Positions 1 to 10,959 of a stretch of 52,034 bases of DNA are shown piece by piece (the first letter of the stretch is position 1; each line of letters begins with the position of its first letter). The notes beneath the pieces were generated by a model. The model made no database searches, was not told where the DNA came from, and was given only the letters and a program-made list of their open reading frames with translations. A program made the translations under genes and the position numbers. The stretch lies in NCBI GenBank assembly GCA_001430745.1, contig KQ482041.1:211234-263267 (forward strand). Direction: 5' to 3'. Source of the stretch: Auxenochlorella pyrenoidosa. Lineage: Eukaryota; Chlorophyta; Trebouxiophyceae; Chlorellales; Chlorellaceae.

Positions 1-2741
1 TGGGACCTGCGCCGCCGACGTTGCCACAACCCAGCACCGCCGGCGTGATCTGCTCTGCTGGCACAGGGTTCTCCAGCCACGCAACCAGCTGCTGCATTGT
101 GACGAAGTAGACGTCCGGCCTTTTCAGCACGTAAGCTGCAGGGCAGGTGGGGCCAGACAGGGGGAGGGCAGGCGCTCAAAAAAGCTGTCAGGGCGTCCGC
201 AGGCTGGAAGGTGGCGCAACGCCCAACCTTGGAACAAGGCAGGCAGGCTGCCTGTGTGCTGCCTTGGCTGCGAGCAGCACCAGGCAACTGCGAAAGCAGG
301 GGTTGTGGGTCGCAGGCGCCGAGGCCCGGCTGGCCCGGCCCGCCGGATGGTGCTCTCACAGGCAAAGCGGCGGATGCCTTCGACATGCTGGGCCTTCCTG
401 AGCCAGGAGGTGTGCAGGTAGACGGGCATGGGGGCGCGGTTGCCGTTGTAGGCCTCATCAAAGTTGGCCTGGGAAGGGGGGAAAAGCCCGGGGGTGAGCA
501 AACTACTGGGCAGCACAGGTGGCAGGAGTAGCTGATGGGTGCTGCAGCAACGCGCCTGCGTGCTGGGTGCAGGCCTGCTTGCTGGGTGTGCGACTTGAGC
601 CAAGTCGCGTTGCTGCCAACACCCCTGCTGCGCGCACCTTCATGATCTCCAGAGGGCGAATGCCCCTGCGCAGCAAAGAGAGCGGCACAGCCGGGAGCGC
701 ATCAAAGGCAGGGGTCGTTTCCTGCGCGTGCAAACCCCTGCCCACATCCCTCACCCTCTGGGCCTGGGGAGCTGGCTGGCTGGCCCTCTTGCCACCGTAC
801 GTCCCGGCCGCCCCAGACTCGGCCGCCCCTCACCCGCCCTCGCCGTAGTCCATCTCGTACGCCCCGCCCAGCGCCGACAGCTCCCACACCGGGATATCCC
901 ACAGCCCCGGCCAGCGCTCGGCCTGGTTGCTGAACTGGTTGCGCGCCAGGCTGCGGGGGTGGGGTGGGGAGGTGGGTGGGAAGGTGGAGGGGAGGCGAGG
1001 CTGAGGCACGTTGGCAGGGCCACCGCGCTTGGTAAGCACTCGGTGGTGCCTCCCTGTGCCGCGGCTGCTGGCGGCACCCCCGGGCCAGCGCGCAGTAGCG
1101 TGGGCTGTAGGCCTGGACGCACGTGGTGAGGTTGGATGGGACGCCGTAATCCAACGTGAAAGGCCACACGCGCTGCCCCATGCCGCGCGAGAGGGAGTCA
1201 GCCTTGTCTGCCGTGCCGCCCACTTCAATGAGGGAGCTGCGCATGTGGTGGAGGCGGGGCGGCTGGTGGGCGCCGCACCTTCAAGCAATGCAGCATGCCA
1301 GCAAAGCGGCCACAACCTTGCGCTCCTTCTGATGCCAGCCTCCCGCCTGCCAGTTCAAGCCCGGAAGGCAGAATCTGATGCTGTGGCAGCAGGCATTGAT
1401 CCTCCACTGCAGCTCGCTCCTATGTTCCATCCCTCGACCCCCCATGATGCCTCCCTCACTTCCTTGTGGTGTCTTGCGCAGCCATCCAGCAAGGCCACCC
1501 TCTGCCAGCACATCAGTCCCTCGCCAGCCGAAGGGCAGCACTCTGAAGCCAGACCCCCAGGCCCCAGTGCCTCCCCCCCCCCCCCCCCCCCCACGCCCAC
1601 CTGTCGTACAGGAAGCTGTCGTTGTGCAGCGCCGCCCGCACCGCCGCCCGCGTCTGCAGGAAGGGAGCGCGGAAGCCGGCCACAGAGGCGGCGGGGATGC
1701 CGCACTCCACGAGCGCCGCCCGCGCGGCCGCCACCTCGGCACCGATCTGCGCATCCGTCAAGTTGATGAGCTGCAGGGGTGGGGGGGGAGGGGCGGGGCT
1801 GTTTGAAGCGAAGAGCTGCTGTGCGCGCATGCAGCTGGGCTGCTTGGTAAGGGAAGCTGAGGAAAACGGTGGATGCCAGCGATGGCAGCAGGGCAGGGCA
1901 GGGCCCTTAAAAGTCTTGCAACAGCATGACAGTGCCGTAGTCAGGCGCGAAGCCCCCGCCGCATGCGGGCCCTGCCACCCTGGCTGCAGCCGGGCTCACC
2001 GACGCCCCGCTGGCGGTGCTGGCCGCCACCTCGAACCCGTCCCTCCACAGGTCGGCCAGCGCTGTGCAGTTGGTGCCGGGCGCCGAGGCAAACAGCGTGG
2101 CGCGAAGCGGGCAGCCGTTGGGGTGGCGGTTGCTGCCGGTTGCGGCCCGCACTGCAGCGCTGGCACCTGCATCCACGGCATCATCCAGCTGCAGCGCAGG
2201 GCACCATACACAAACGGCGCAGCCAGCCGTGAAAAGCTGATGTCCACAGCAGGTGGGGGCAGCCTGGGCCACTCCAGCCAGGCAGCTGTGACAGCTGCTG
2301 CCAAGCGCTGATTCAACGGTATGAAAAGAGATGCAGGCTCATCGCGCACAGCCGGCTGGGCCTCACCGTGAACACGATGAACTGAGGGGTGCTTGCGGTG
2401 GGCAGGCCGGGAGGAAAGAGGGAGGGGCAGGCGCACGAGCGCGGCCTCGCGCTGGCGGGCGGGCAGCCGCACCTGTACCAATCTGGATAGTCGGCTGCAG
2501 GAACAAAGGGGGGGAGGCAGTCAAGGTTGCAGGCCTGAATGCAAATAGACGGGCAGGGAGCATTCCTGCAGGGAGGGGGAGGAGCCCGGCAGCGGCGCCA
2601 CAGGCGCTGGCGCTGCCAGCCCCTTCCAGCATCGATTGGTTGGCTGCTGCCATGATCGCAGCCCTGTCGCTGGCCTCGCGCACCTGCGCAGAGCCCGGCC
2701 AGCGCCAGTAGCAAGGCCGTCAGCAAGGTGGGCCTCGCCAT
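1..2741 (-). CDS. PDA-1: chitin/polysaccharide deacetylase-like protein, probable pseudoenzyme (C-terminus off the window)
   Basis: Spliced gene, ATG at 2741, running off the left edge. Exon 1 encodes a signal peptide (MARPTLLTALLLALAGLCAG) and ends in phase 1, as in the four paralogs. Exon 2 (2494-2367) encodes a Cys-rich segment with PDWYRC and ends FIVFT. Exon 3 (2188-2000) starts LDD, so motif 1 of the NodB/CDA fold reads TLDD. Where paralogs have HTxxH this copy has STASG (about 2000-2030), so both metal-binding histidines are missing. Motif 3 RAPFL and the late LHTSW motif remain. The last visible exon encodes the DVYFVT...LGCGN module that follows the catalytic domain in PDA-3 to -5. 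The family removes acetyl groups from chitin-like polymers using a D-H-H metal site; with two ligands gone, this copy is probably inactive, perhaps a binding protein. No intron separates the motif 1 and motif 2 exons, as in PDA-3. Confidence 0.82.
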
Positions 2742-3497
2742 GCCTCACGACATGCGGCCGTCTCTGCAAACGGCAGGCTCGTGGGTTTGATTTTCCGCCA
2801 AAATGACGCCGATAGCGGCTCTCCTGACGGCGTCTTGGTCTTAAGAAAGTCGAGGGTGCGAGTGCCCTGTCAGGCCAGGAGCGCTTGCAGCAATGCCCAA
2901 TTGAGCAGGCGAGACTCGCATTCAGTTAGTGTGATGAGCGATGGCGCAGCGTTTTGGAAGACAGCCGCTGGGGGGATGCCCGCCCACGGGCACAAAAGAG
3001 AATGCTGCGCATAAGTGCAGCGCTACCATAGAAATGATGAGCAACACAGAAGAAGAACGCACGCACCGAGGCGATCGCTGCAAATGGTGCCCAACCAACT
3101 GTCGCCCACCTGCTGCCCGCCGATGGCAGGCGGAGGGACGAACCACCAGCCTGCACTGCTATAATCAACTGAAGTTACAGAGCCCTTTATGCCCTGTGCA
3201 AAAAAGGGGAACACTGGAATCTGGAGGTTGGGACCATCGTGCTAGACTAGCTGGCCCGTCCAAGGCTGCAAATGTGGCAAACATGGTGAACAGGGTGCAT
3301 AAGTTGGGTAAGAGCCCTTTCGGGCAGGACGGTTGAGCTATGTCAGGGTGATTCATTGGGTGAAGAAAGGTCCGGGAGGGTGCAGGGTGCATGGAGAGCT
3401 ACCAGGAAGCCTGTGAGCGGGCATGGAAGGTATGTGTGAGTACAGCAGACATGAAATCGTTGCAGACAGGCAAGGTCGGGAGACGGAGGTCGAGCGC
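2742..3497. other. Intergenic region between PDA-1 and PDA-2
   Basis: About 0.75 kb with no convincing coding exon. It must hold the promoter and 5' leader of PDA-1 and the 3' UTR of PDA-2. A minus-strand TGTAA lies at 3179-3175, about 320 bases past the PDA-2 stop. A 52-base stem-loop lies at 2823-2874. Confidence 0.6.
3175..3179 (-). terminator. Candidate poly(A) signal (TGTAA) for PDA-2
   Basis: TGTAA on the minus strand (TTACA on plus), about 320 bases downstream of the PDA-2 stop. TGTAA is the usual polyadenylation motif in green algae. The distance is plausible, but the five-base match is weak evidence alone. Confidence 0.4.
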
Positions 3498-6400
3498 TCA
3501 AGAGGCGGTTGCAGAAAGCGTGATGGTTGTGTGCTGGGGCAGCTCTGCTGGGCCCTCCTGCTTGGCGTCCTTGTCTGCAGGCGAGTCGCCGTCAGAGGCC
3601 GGGGCGGGAGGCGTGCAAGGGACAGTGGAGGGCGCAGCCGCGGCGGCCGCCCTGCGGCGCCGCCCAACCCGGCGCCGCCAGTACACCACGCCCGCCAGCG
3701 CGCCCAGGGCAACCAGCACGCCGCAGCTGATGAACACCGCAATCTCCACTGCTGCCCACTTTGGCAGGCCGCCGCTGTCGGAGCTCTCTGTGGCATTGGC
3801 TGGGCTGCTGGCAACGCCACCGACTGGTGCTGAGGGGGGGGCGGGCCTGGGCGGCGGCATCGCGGGCTTGGGCGGTGGCAGGGCCGGCGGGGGCAGCACG
3901 AGCACCTTGCCGTCCTGCAGACAAAGGCCGTGGGTGTGCAGAGCACCGTGAGTGGAAAGGAACACCACAGCACCTCTCCGCGCAGGCTGCCAGGGGCTGG
4001 CGGTGCAGCACTGGCGCCTGCTGCTGCGTGTGCTGTTCGGCATTGCAGCGCACAGCCTTGGGGCAGCCTGGTCGGAAGACAGATGCATTACTGCACTCAC
4101 CTTGAAGGGCACAATATGGGGCTGGGCGGCCAGAGTGAGGTTCAGCGAGTGCAGGGTGTCTCCCAGCGTGACGTTGCTGCACCGCCGAGGAGAAGGGGCG
4201 CAGCAGAGCATGTTGGCGGCAGCAACTGACAGCTGTCACGCCGCTGCACCATGCTGTATGCAGCACAACGCAGGGCTGCGTGCAGCTGTGGTGTGCCCGC
4301 CAAGGTGCCCAAGCACAGGTGGCTTGGGCCTTACTTGAGGGTGGCAACTGCCTGGGAGTACGCGGCGATGGGGTTTGGCGAGGCCGCCACAAACACCAGC
4401 TGCAGGGCTGCCGGGCTGCTGCCTGATGCTCCTGTGCTCTCGGACGAGCTCTGCGCGCTGATGCTGCTGCCCGCCTGAGGCCCCGGCTGGCCGTCACCAG
4501 GAGGGGCCTGGGCAGCAGGGGCCTCGTACCGCAGGAAGCCCGTGTCGCCAGCTGGGAAGGCAGCCGCAAGGCCTGTTGCCCCCTGCAGCCTGCGACGGCG
4601 TCGGGAGGCTGGCGGGGCAGCCGTGGTTGTGCTGGGCGAGGGCGGCTTGTGCGGGGGTGCGGGTGCTGGGGAGCGCTCCTCGCGGAGCGCGACGCCCGTT
4701 GCCGTGCTGCCCAGCATGAGCCAGACACGGGCCACCAGTGTGGACCGCATCTCTGCCGTAAGCTCAAGCCCGACGGGGCCTGCACAAGCAGCAGCAGGGG
4801 GCGCCGATGCGGTCAGCAGAATGTGGGCTTTGTCAAGGGGCACAGCTCATGTTGCGCCTTCAAGGACTCGCCACTAGCTCACCCATGCAGGTTTGGCAGC
4901 GCACCTGCCACGGTGAGCGTCACGTTGATGCCGGAGGCTGGCAGGGGGGCCACCGGCGGGGGCGGGGGTGGGGGCGGTGGTGGGGACGGCGCCATGCCGC
5001 ACCTACACAGGCAGGCAAGGGTTCTTTTAGAGAGTCTGGCTGCTGAGAGCGCTGTGGTCCCACAGACCGCGCTGCTAGCAAGCAAGCCTCACATGGCGGC
5101 GCTGGCCTTCAGCTGGCTGGCGGGAATGGGGTCCCGCATCCAGTTGATGAGCTGTGTCATGGTCACCTGCAGTCGTGCGGGCAGGACGAAGTGACAGTAC
5201 GTGACAGTATGGAGCCAAGGGAGTGCCCAGCTGGCAGCGCGTGAGGTGGACAACACAGGGCCGATGCCACCTGGCCAGCCCTCCTGAGCCGCTCACCCAG
5301 TACACGTCTCCAAAGGACTGGGTGTACTCTGCAGGGTGGCGGAAAGCGGACAAAGGTTGGCTGATGCGGTGGGAGGACAAAACACATCCAGGGCAGCATC
5401 TATCTGCACACGCAGTGCCCGGCCGGCCTGCCCTCTCACCCACAAACTTGCGCAGGTCGGCGACCCGGTCGTCATTGAACCAGGGAGTGTGGACGTAGAT
5501 GGGCATGGGCGCGCGGTTCCCGTTGTAGGTATCGTCAAAATTGGCCTGCAGACGGGGCAGGGGAGGGGCCCAGATTCACAGTCAACCCCGCGCTGTGCCC
5601 TGCATGTTGCCCCCCTCCGTGTACCACCGGCAGCTGATGCTGGTCTGTGCACTGCCATGCTCGCGCGCGTCGCCCAGGCCCCACCTTGAGGATGTCATAC
5701 AACGAGGTCCTGTCGTCATCATCAGGGTCCTGCAGGGTGCACAGGTGTGGGGGGGCGCAGCAGCTCGGGCCCCTGGCTGCCGCAAAGCATGGGTCCCCAC
5801 CAGCGCTACAGGCCAAGTGCCGCTCCATGCATCCCCATCCGCTCCCAGCCCCCCAACCCGACACACAGCCGCAGCGCGGCTCACCATTGTGTACTCCTTC
5901 CCAGACCCGTACAGGGTCCACACTGCGGCAGGGGCCAGGGGCAAGCACACGGTGGGCACAGCCAGCAAGGCGGATAGGGCCAGCGCGGCCAGCGCCAGGG
6001 CGTGGGAACCGCCCGCTCTACTGTTGGGGGCACATCTGTATACGAGACTGCTGTGCTGCCACCTCAGGCAGCGAGCTGTCGGAAGGCAGGTGTGGGGCAG
6101 GTGGCCCCTGCCTTGCTCACATGGAACCTCCCACAGCCCGGGGTACCGCTCGTCCTCGTCGCAGGTCTGGCCTGGCGAATACCTGCGGCACAGCGGGGCG
6201 ACAGTCCAGGGCTGGCTGGGAGCAGCCGGGCTTGAGGCACAGGCGGCAGCGGCCGTGGCTGCTGCACATGCATGCAAGTATGCATGTGCTTAGCGTGCTG
6301 GCGCCGCCTCACCAGTCGCAGTTCTGTGGGATGCCAAAGTCAAAGGTGTCTGCAGGGCGGAGAGGGTGCGGTCCATGCAAGGGTGTGGGAAGATACAGCA

Positions 6401-8521
6401 AGGAACTCGGCACGCTGTTGTGCAGGCGCATTTGGCAGCCGGCAACCAGGGGTGTGGGCATGCAGATGCGCATGTCGGTGGCGAGAGCGGATTGCAGGGC
6501 TGCACGCCTGCTTCGGCGGCACTGCAGCTGGCAGCGCAGAGGCGGGAGCCTCACAGGGCCACACGCGCTCGTCCATGCCGTTGCTGAGCGACTGGTCGTG
6601 CTTGCCCTCGATCAGCGTGCTGCATGTGGGTGGGGCACAGGGCGGGTGCCTTGGCCGAAATCCCAGAGAGCAGAGCAGAGGATGGCTGCGCCAGCCAGCA
6701 GGCGTTTGTTTGTGGTCAGGTGTAACCCCACTGATCAACACCTGGGTGCCACACAGCGCCCCGAAGATCGGGCCGCGGTCGTCAAAGCACTTGGGTGCCC
6801 AGCATTGGGCCAGCCGGCTGGCGGACATCGCGGAACCCGCTGGCTCCGCACCCCAGCACCTGTCGTACAGGAAGCCATTCTCGTACAGCACCTTGCGAGA
6901 CTCGGGGGCCGTCGTCAGGTAGGGGTTCCTGCACGCATGCGGCGCCGGGCCGATGGGCTGGGGTTGCAGACAGGCCACCCCCGTGGTGGTTCTACCAGTG
7001 CAGCGATTGCAGGCTGCTTCGGGCAGAGCATTGCTTCCAAGCTGCCAGCACAGCATGCAGAGTGCATGCGTCTGCACCTGAACCCCCGGATGTCCTCGCT
7101 GGGGATGCCGCACTCGTCGGCCAGCCTGCTGCGCGCCCCCAGGATTTCTTTCACCACCTCATCCTTGTCCGTGCTGTGGGACAGCTGCGGGAGTGGCGGC
7201 GGCAGCGGGATGCAGGGTGCAAGTGTGCGATGAGCCCGAGCCAGGACAAACCCACAGGGCAGGCCTTGCAACCAGGTCTGCCAGGGTAGCGGGCCCTGGC
7301 AGATGTGCCGGCAGGTGGCCCCCAGGCGCAGCGGGCGCACCGCAGCGTGCGAGACGGTATGGTCTGCGATTTCGTAGCCATCCGCCCACAGCTGGTATGC
7401 CAGGTCGCAGTCGGTGTAGTACGCCTGCAGGGGAGGGCCGGGCCGGGGCGGGGGTTGCGCCCTGGCACGCCAGCAGACCACAGCAGGTGCATAGCATGGG
7501 CGTGCGTGCCCTGATCTTGTGCACCATTCTGCCAGGCGGCCACCCATGCCATTGCCTACTCCCGCCAGACGGTGGACTGGCGGGCGCAGGGCAGGCCGGC
7601 ACAAGCGTCAGGCAGCCAAGCGTAGACGTACCATTGTGAACATGGTAGCGCGTACGGGGCACCCGTTGGGATTGTCGTACTCGTCACAAACCTGCAGCAC
7701 TGGGAGGAGGGGCAGGGGGTAGCTGACCGGCCGCCTCCTCCTCCTGCATGTCGCGGGCGCCACACATGCGGCCCTCCCGTCGCATGCAGCACAGCTGAGT
7801 GGCTGCCTGGACCAGTGCTTTCCGGGGCACCCAGGTGCTTAGCCCGCCCCCTGGCCCCGTCAGCAGGAACACCTTCCGAATGTAATCGTCGGTGTCATAC
7901 TCAATTGAGTCGTCGTGCTGCGGGACAAGGGTGGAGGGACCCAGGTTTGAGCGCAGCGTTCAAGTCGGGGTGGTGGGGCTGGGCAACCACACATACCACG
8001 TCTGTGCAACTGAGCAGCGATGTTGAGCGTGCACTGGTCCAGCGGGGGCCGCACCGTGAACAGGATGAATTGTGGAACTTGGTCGGGAGGCAGGCCCCCT
8101 GGGGCCTCAAGGTCCGGGCACATGCAGTTGGAGGGGTCATCGGCCCTCGAGCAGTCGCAGGAGTACCAGTCTGGCTCGTTGCCGGTCAGGGCTGCAACGA
8201 CGGGAGGCCCAGGAGGCAGATAGGTCGGGCCGAGAGGAAGCAGTGTGCCAAGCACTTCCTGCCCGCATGCGCATGCAGCAGCAGCGAAGGGGAGACTGGA
8301 TGCCAGGCAGCACCAGGATATGCGGTTTTCTGATGGGAATACAGCGGCGCAATGCTTGCTCAGAAAGAGGAAAGGCACATGGGAAGAGGACAAGACAAGG
8401 GCGCGAAGCAGGCAACCACCTGGCACTGGCTGGCGGCACCTGCTGCCAGCGCGGACTGCCCACCTGCAGCACTGCTGAGCAGCAGAGCCAAAGCCCAGGC
8501 AGCGAGACCTGCTCTGCGCAT
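3498..8521 (-). CDS. PDA-2: chitin/polysaccharide deacetylase, active-site intact, single-pass membrane anchored
   Basis: Start ATG at 8521 opens a signal peptide (MRRAGLAAWALALLLSSAAG) ending in a phase-1 intron. The next exon encodes a Cys-rich PDWYSCDC segment and FILFT; the following one begins HDD (near 7915), giving motif 1 THDD. Motif 2 HTVSH is at 7347-7361, motif 3 RNPYL near 6915, the WPYTFDFGIPQNC block is split by an intron at 6345-6555, and the late VHTPW motif is near 5480. All expected catalytic and metal positions are present, so a working extracellular metal-dependent deacetylase is likely. After the catalytic domain come a Pro run (4940-4985), a domain of about 150 residues shared with PDA-3 (4103-5000), a Pro-rich stalk, a transmembrane helix (AAVEIAVFISCGVLVALGAL) with a basic stop-transfer, and a tail of about 65 residues ending at the TGA at 3498. 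About 18 exons. Topology is inferred as type I, with the enzyme facing the wall. Confidence 0.85.
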
Positions 8522-9449
8522 GTCTGCTCGCGCGCTGCAGGCCAGAGGAGTTTGCCCTGGGGGTGGCCCTTGCCAACACAACCGCCTGGCCTGGCCGACC
8601 GAAGCGGCGCGTCCTCCCAGGTTTCCCGCCACTGCAGATCGATCTGAACAACCTTATTCGTTCCCCGCAAACTTGCGTGCGCAGCCGGCGAGCCAGGTTG
8701 CTGCTGCGAGCGTGCTGCGGGCTCACCTGCCGCGGCATGCCGTTTGGGGTGTAATCTGAGTTAATGAGGGCTTTCAAAGACCTTCATTCTGAGGAAGAAG
8801 GCCTGAAACCGCGGTTTTGAGAGGAGGTTTGTGAGTTCGGTGCGCGTGCAGGAGAATACCCGGTCCGTTCCTGCCCGTCTTGCTGCTTAGAATAACATGT
8901 CAGGAGTACATAACTGGCAAGCAGAGCTGCTCATAAGGTAAGGCAGAAAATCGCCGCCAAGCGTCCGACACCAGCCACAGCTGCCTGCGTGCTGGCACGC
9001 TGCCAGCAGGTCCGCCCATCCTGCAGGGCAAGAATGCCTTGCATCGTCTGTCTGCTTCAAAGCACGCCTCTCGTGCTTCAGGACGATTCGTGTTGTATAC
9101 ACATGGACCAGCGAGGCAACAAGGCCTGGGCAGCTCTGTGCTGTTCTGCCGGTACTGGTGCTGAAGGTACCAGGCTGGGCACCTGCGGCACCACCAGAGT
9201 GTTCACGTGTTCAAGTACTGTGACAAATCCATGCGCAGCAGCGCCATGCTGGCGAAGAAAGAAATGAAGCGAGGGCAGTGCAGAGCTAGCAAAGGAGAGC
9301 GAGAGGTGCAGCGCGCACCGTCAGCAGAGGCAAAAGCGCAGAAACAAGGAGCAGGCAGTGAGGAACTTGTCAGTGCTCCGACTGCAGCGCTGCTTTGCGG
9401 CGGGCTTGCAGGGTGGGCTTGTGGAAGTGCATGCGACGTGCCCACCAGG
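8522..9449. other. Intergenic region between PDA-2 and PDA-3
   Basis: About 0.93 kb without a supported exon. It must hold the PDA-2 promoter and the PDA-3 3' UTR. The only clear structure is a perfect 12-base palindrome, AAACCGCGGTTT, at 8806-8817, about 290 bases upstream of the PDA-2 ATG. No convincing TATA box or minus-strand TGTAA was seen close to the PDA-3 stop. Confidence 0.5.
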
Positions 9450-10928
9450 CTACGCCTGCGTGGCTGTCGGCTCCTCTGCACCAGCCGCCACCGCCCCGCC
9501 ATCCCCCAACTTGGCCTCTGCCTTCAGGCTGCCGCTGCGGACCACCACCACAGTGGCTGAGGCATCGGCACCCTCGGTGCTGGCACCAGCGCTGCCGCCC
9601 TGCCGGCGCAGCGCACGTGGCACCAGATGGCTGGGTGGCCGCCAGCTGGGCCGCCAGGCCTGCCCGGCCGGCGCAGACCCAGCCTGACCACCAGGCTGGC
9701 CCTGCCGCCCGGCACGGCGCGGGCGCCAGCAGAACCAGTAGGCCATGCCTGCAGCCACAATGACTGCCAGGGTGCCCAGCACCCCGCCCACGATGGCGCC
9801 CACGTTGGCGCCACCCCCGCTGCTGCCCTCGTCCTCGGGGACGCCGCTGGGCTGGCCGGCCGCAGGCGGGGCCTCGGGAGAGGTGGACGGTGCCGGGGCG
9901 GGAGCGGGCCCAGCGCCGGGCAGCAGCACCGCGCCGTTCTGCGCAGGTGGCGGGTGCGGGAGCGGGGAGGAGGGTGGCCTCTAGTGGGTGCAGGTGCGTA
10001 GACAAAGCCTTGCTTGAGCTCCATACAGTGTCGGCCCTACTGCCATGCCTGCCTGCTGCCAATGCAGCCTGCCATGTCTGACACCTGGACCAGACACGAC
10101 CCACCTGGAAGGCCACAACAGTGGCGGGGGTGGCCATGTACGAGCCAGACAGGGCCAGCACAGTAGAGACAGTGCCATCCCTGCAGCCAGGGTCCCAGCA
10201 GGATCATGCAGGGAGGGCCATCAGAAGGTATGGTCCAAGGGGCGACAGGAGACCAGACATGCAGGCAGCAGAAAGCAATATGTCGCCCTTCCTGGAGCTG
10301 TCGTGTTGCGCAGGCACCACTGGCGTGCATCGCCAGTCACCAATTCCAGCAGCCTCCAACGCCCCACTTTTCCCGCCTCCAACTGACTTGATGGCATTCT
10401 CAGCGGCAGTCTTCATCGCCAGCGGGTCCGGGCCTCCCACCACCAGCACCGCCGCCAGCAGGTCGCCAGGCTGGCTCTGCAGCAGCGCACGGCTGCCCAC
10501 GCGGCGGGGGCGCTCGCGGAGGGGCGGCGGAGCCGCGTCTGCCTGGGGCGCAGCAGCGGCAGGCGCCGGGGCTGCCTCGGCTTCGGGGGCAGCAGCAGGC
10601 GCCGCCTGGCCGGCCGGCGCGCTTGCGGGGGCAGCCACATGCCCCTCATCTGCTGCAGCAGGGCCCGGTGCGGGCGCAGGCGCTTCCGCTGGGCTGGCAG
10701 CGCCCTCTTCCAGGGTCAGTGAGTAGACGGAGCCGGCGGGGATGGTGCCCAGGCTGGCCAGGAAGACGGGCTGGGTGGGGTCTGGCGCCAGCAGGCGGCG
10801 CAGCACGGTCAGCAGCTGCTGCTCGGTGATGGCACGGAAGCGCTCCGCGGTGGTGCCTGCAGCCAGGGGGCCGGCTCATTGCGCAGGTTGCAGGCAGCAT
10901 GGCTGGGAGAGACGTGTTGTGCACAGCG

Positions 10929-10959
<31 letters not shown>

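Noticed and set aside
2823..2874. Possible tRNA gene
   Set aside because: The stem spans 52 bases, lacks a proper GGTTCRA B-box and has no D-arm; a short hairpin is the safer description.
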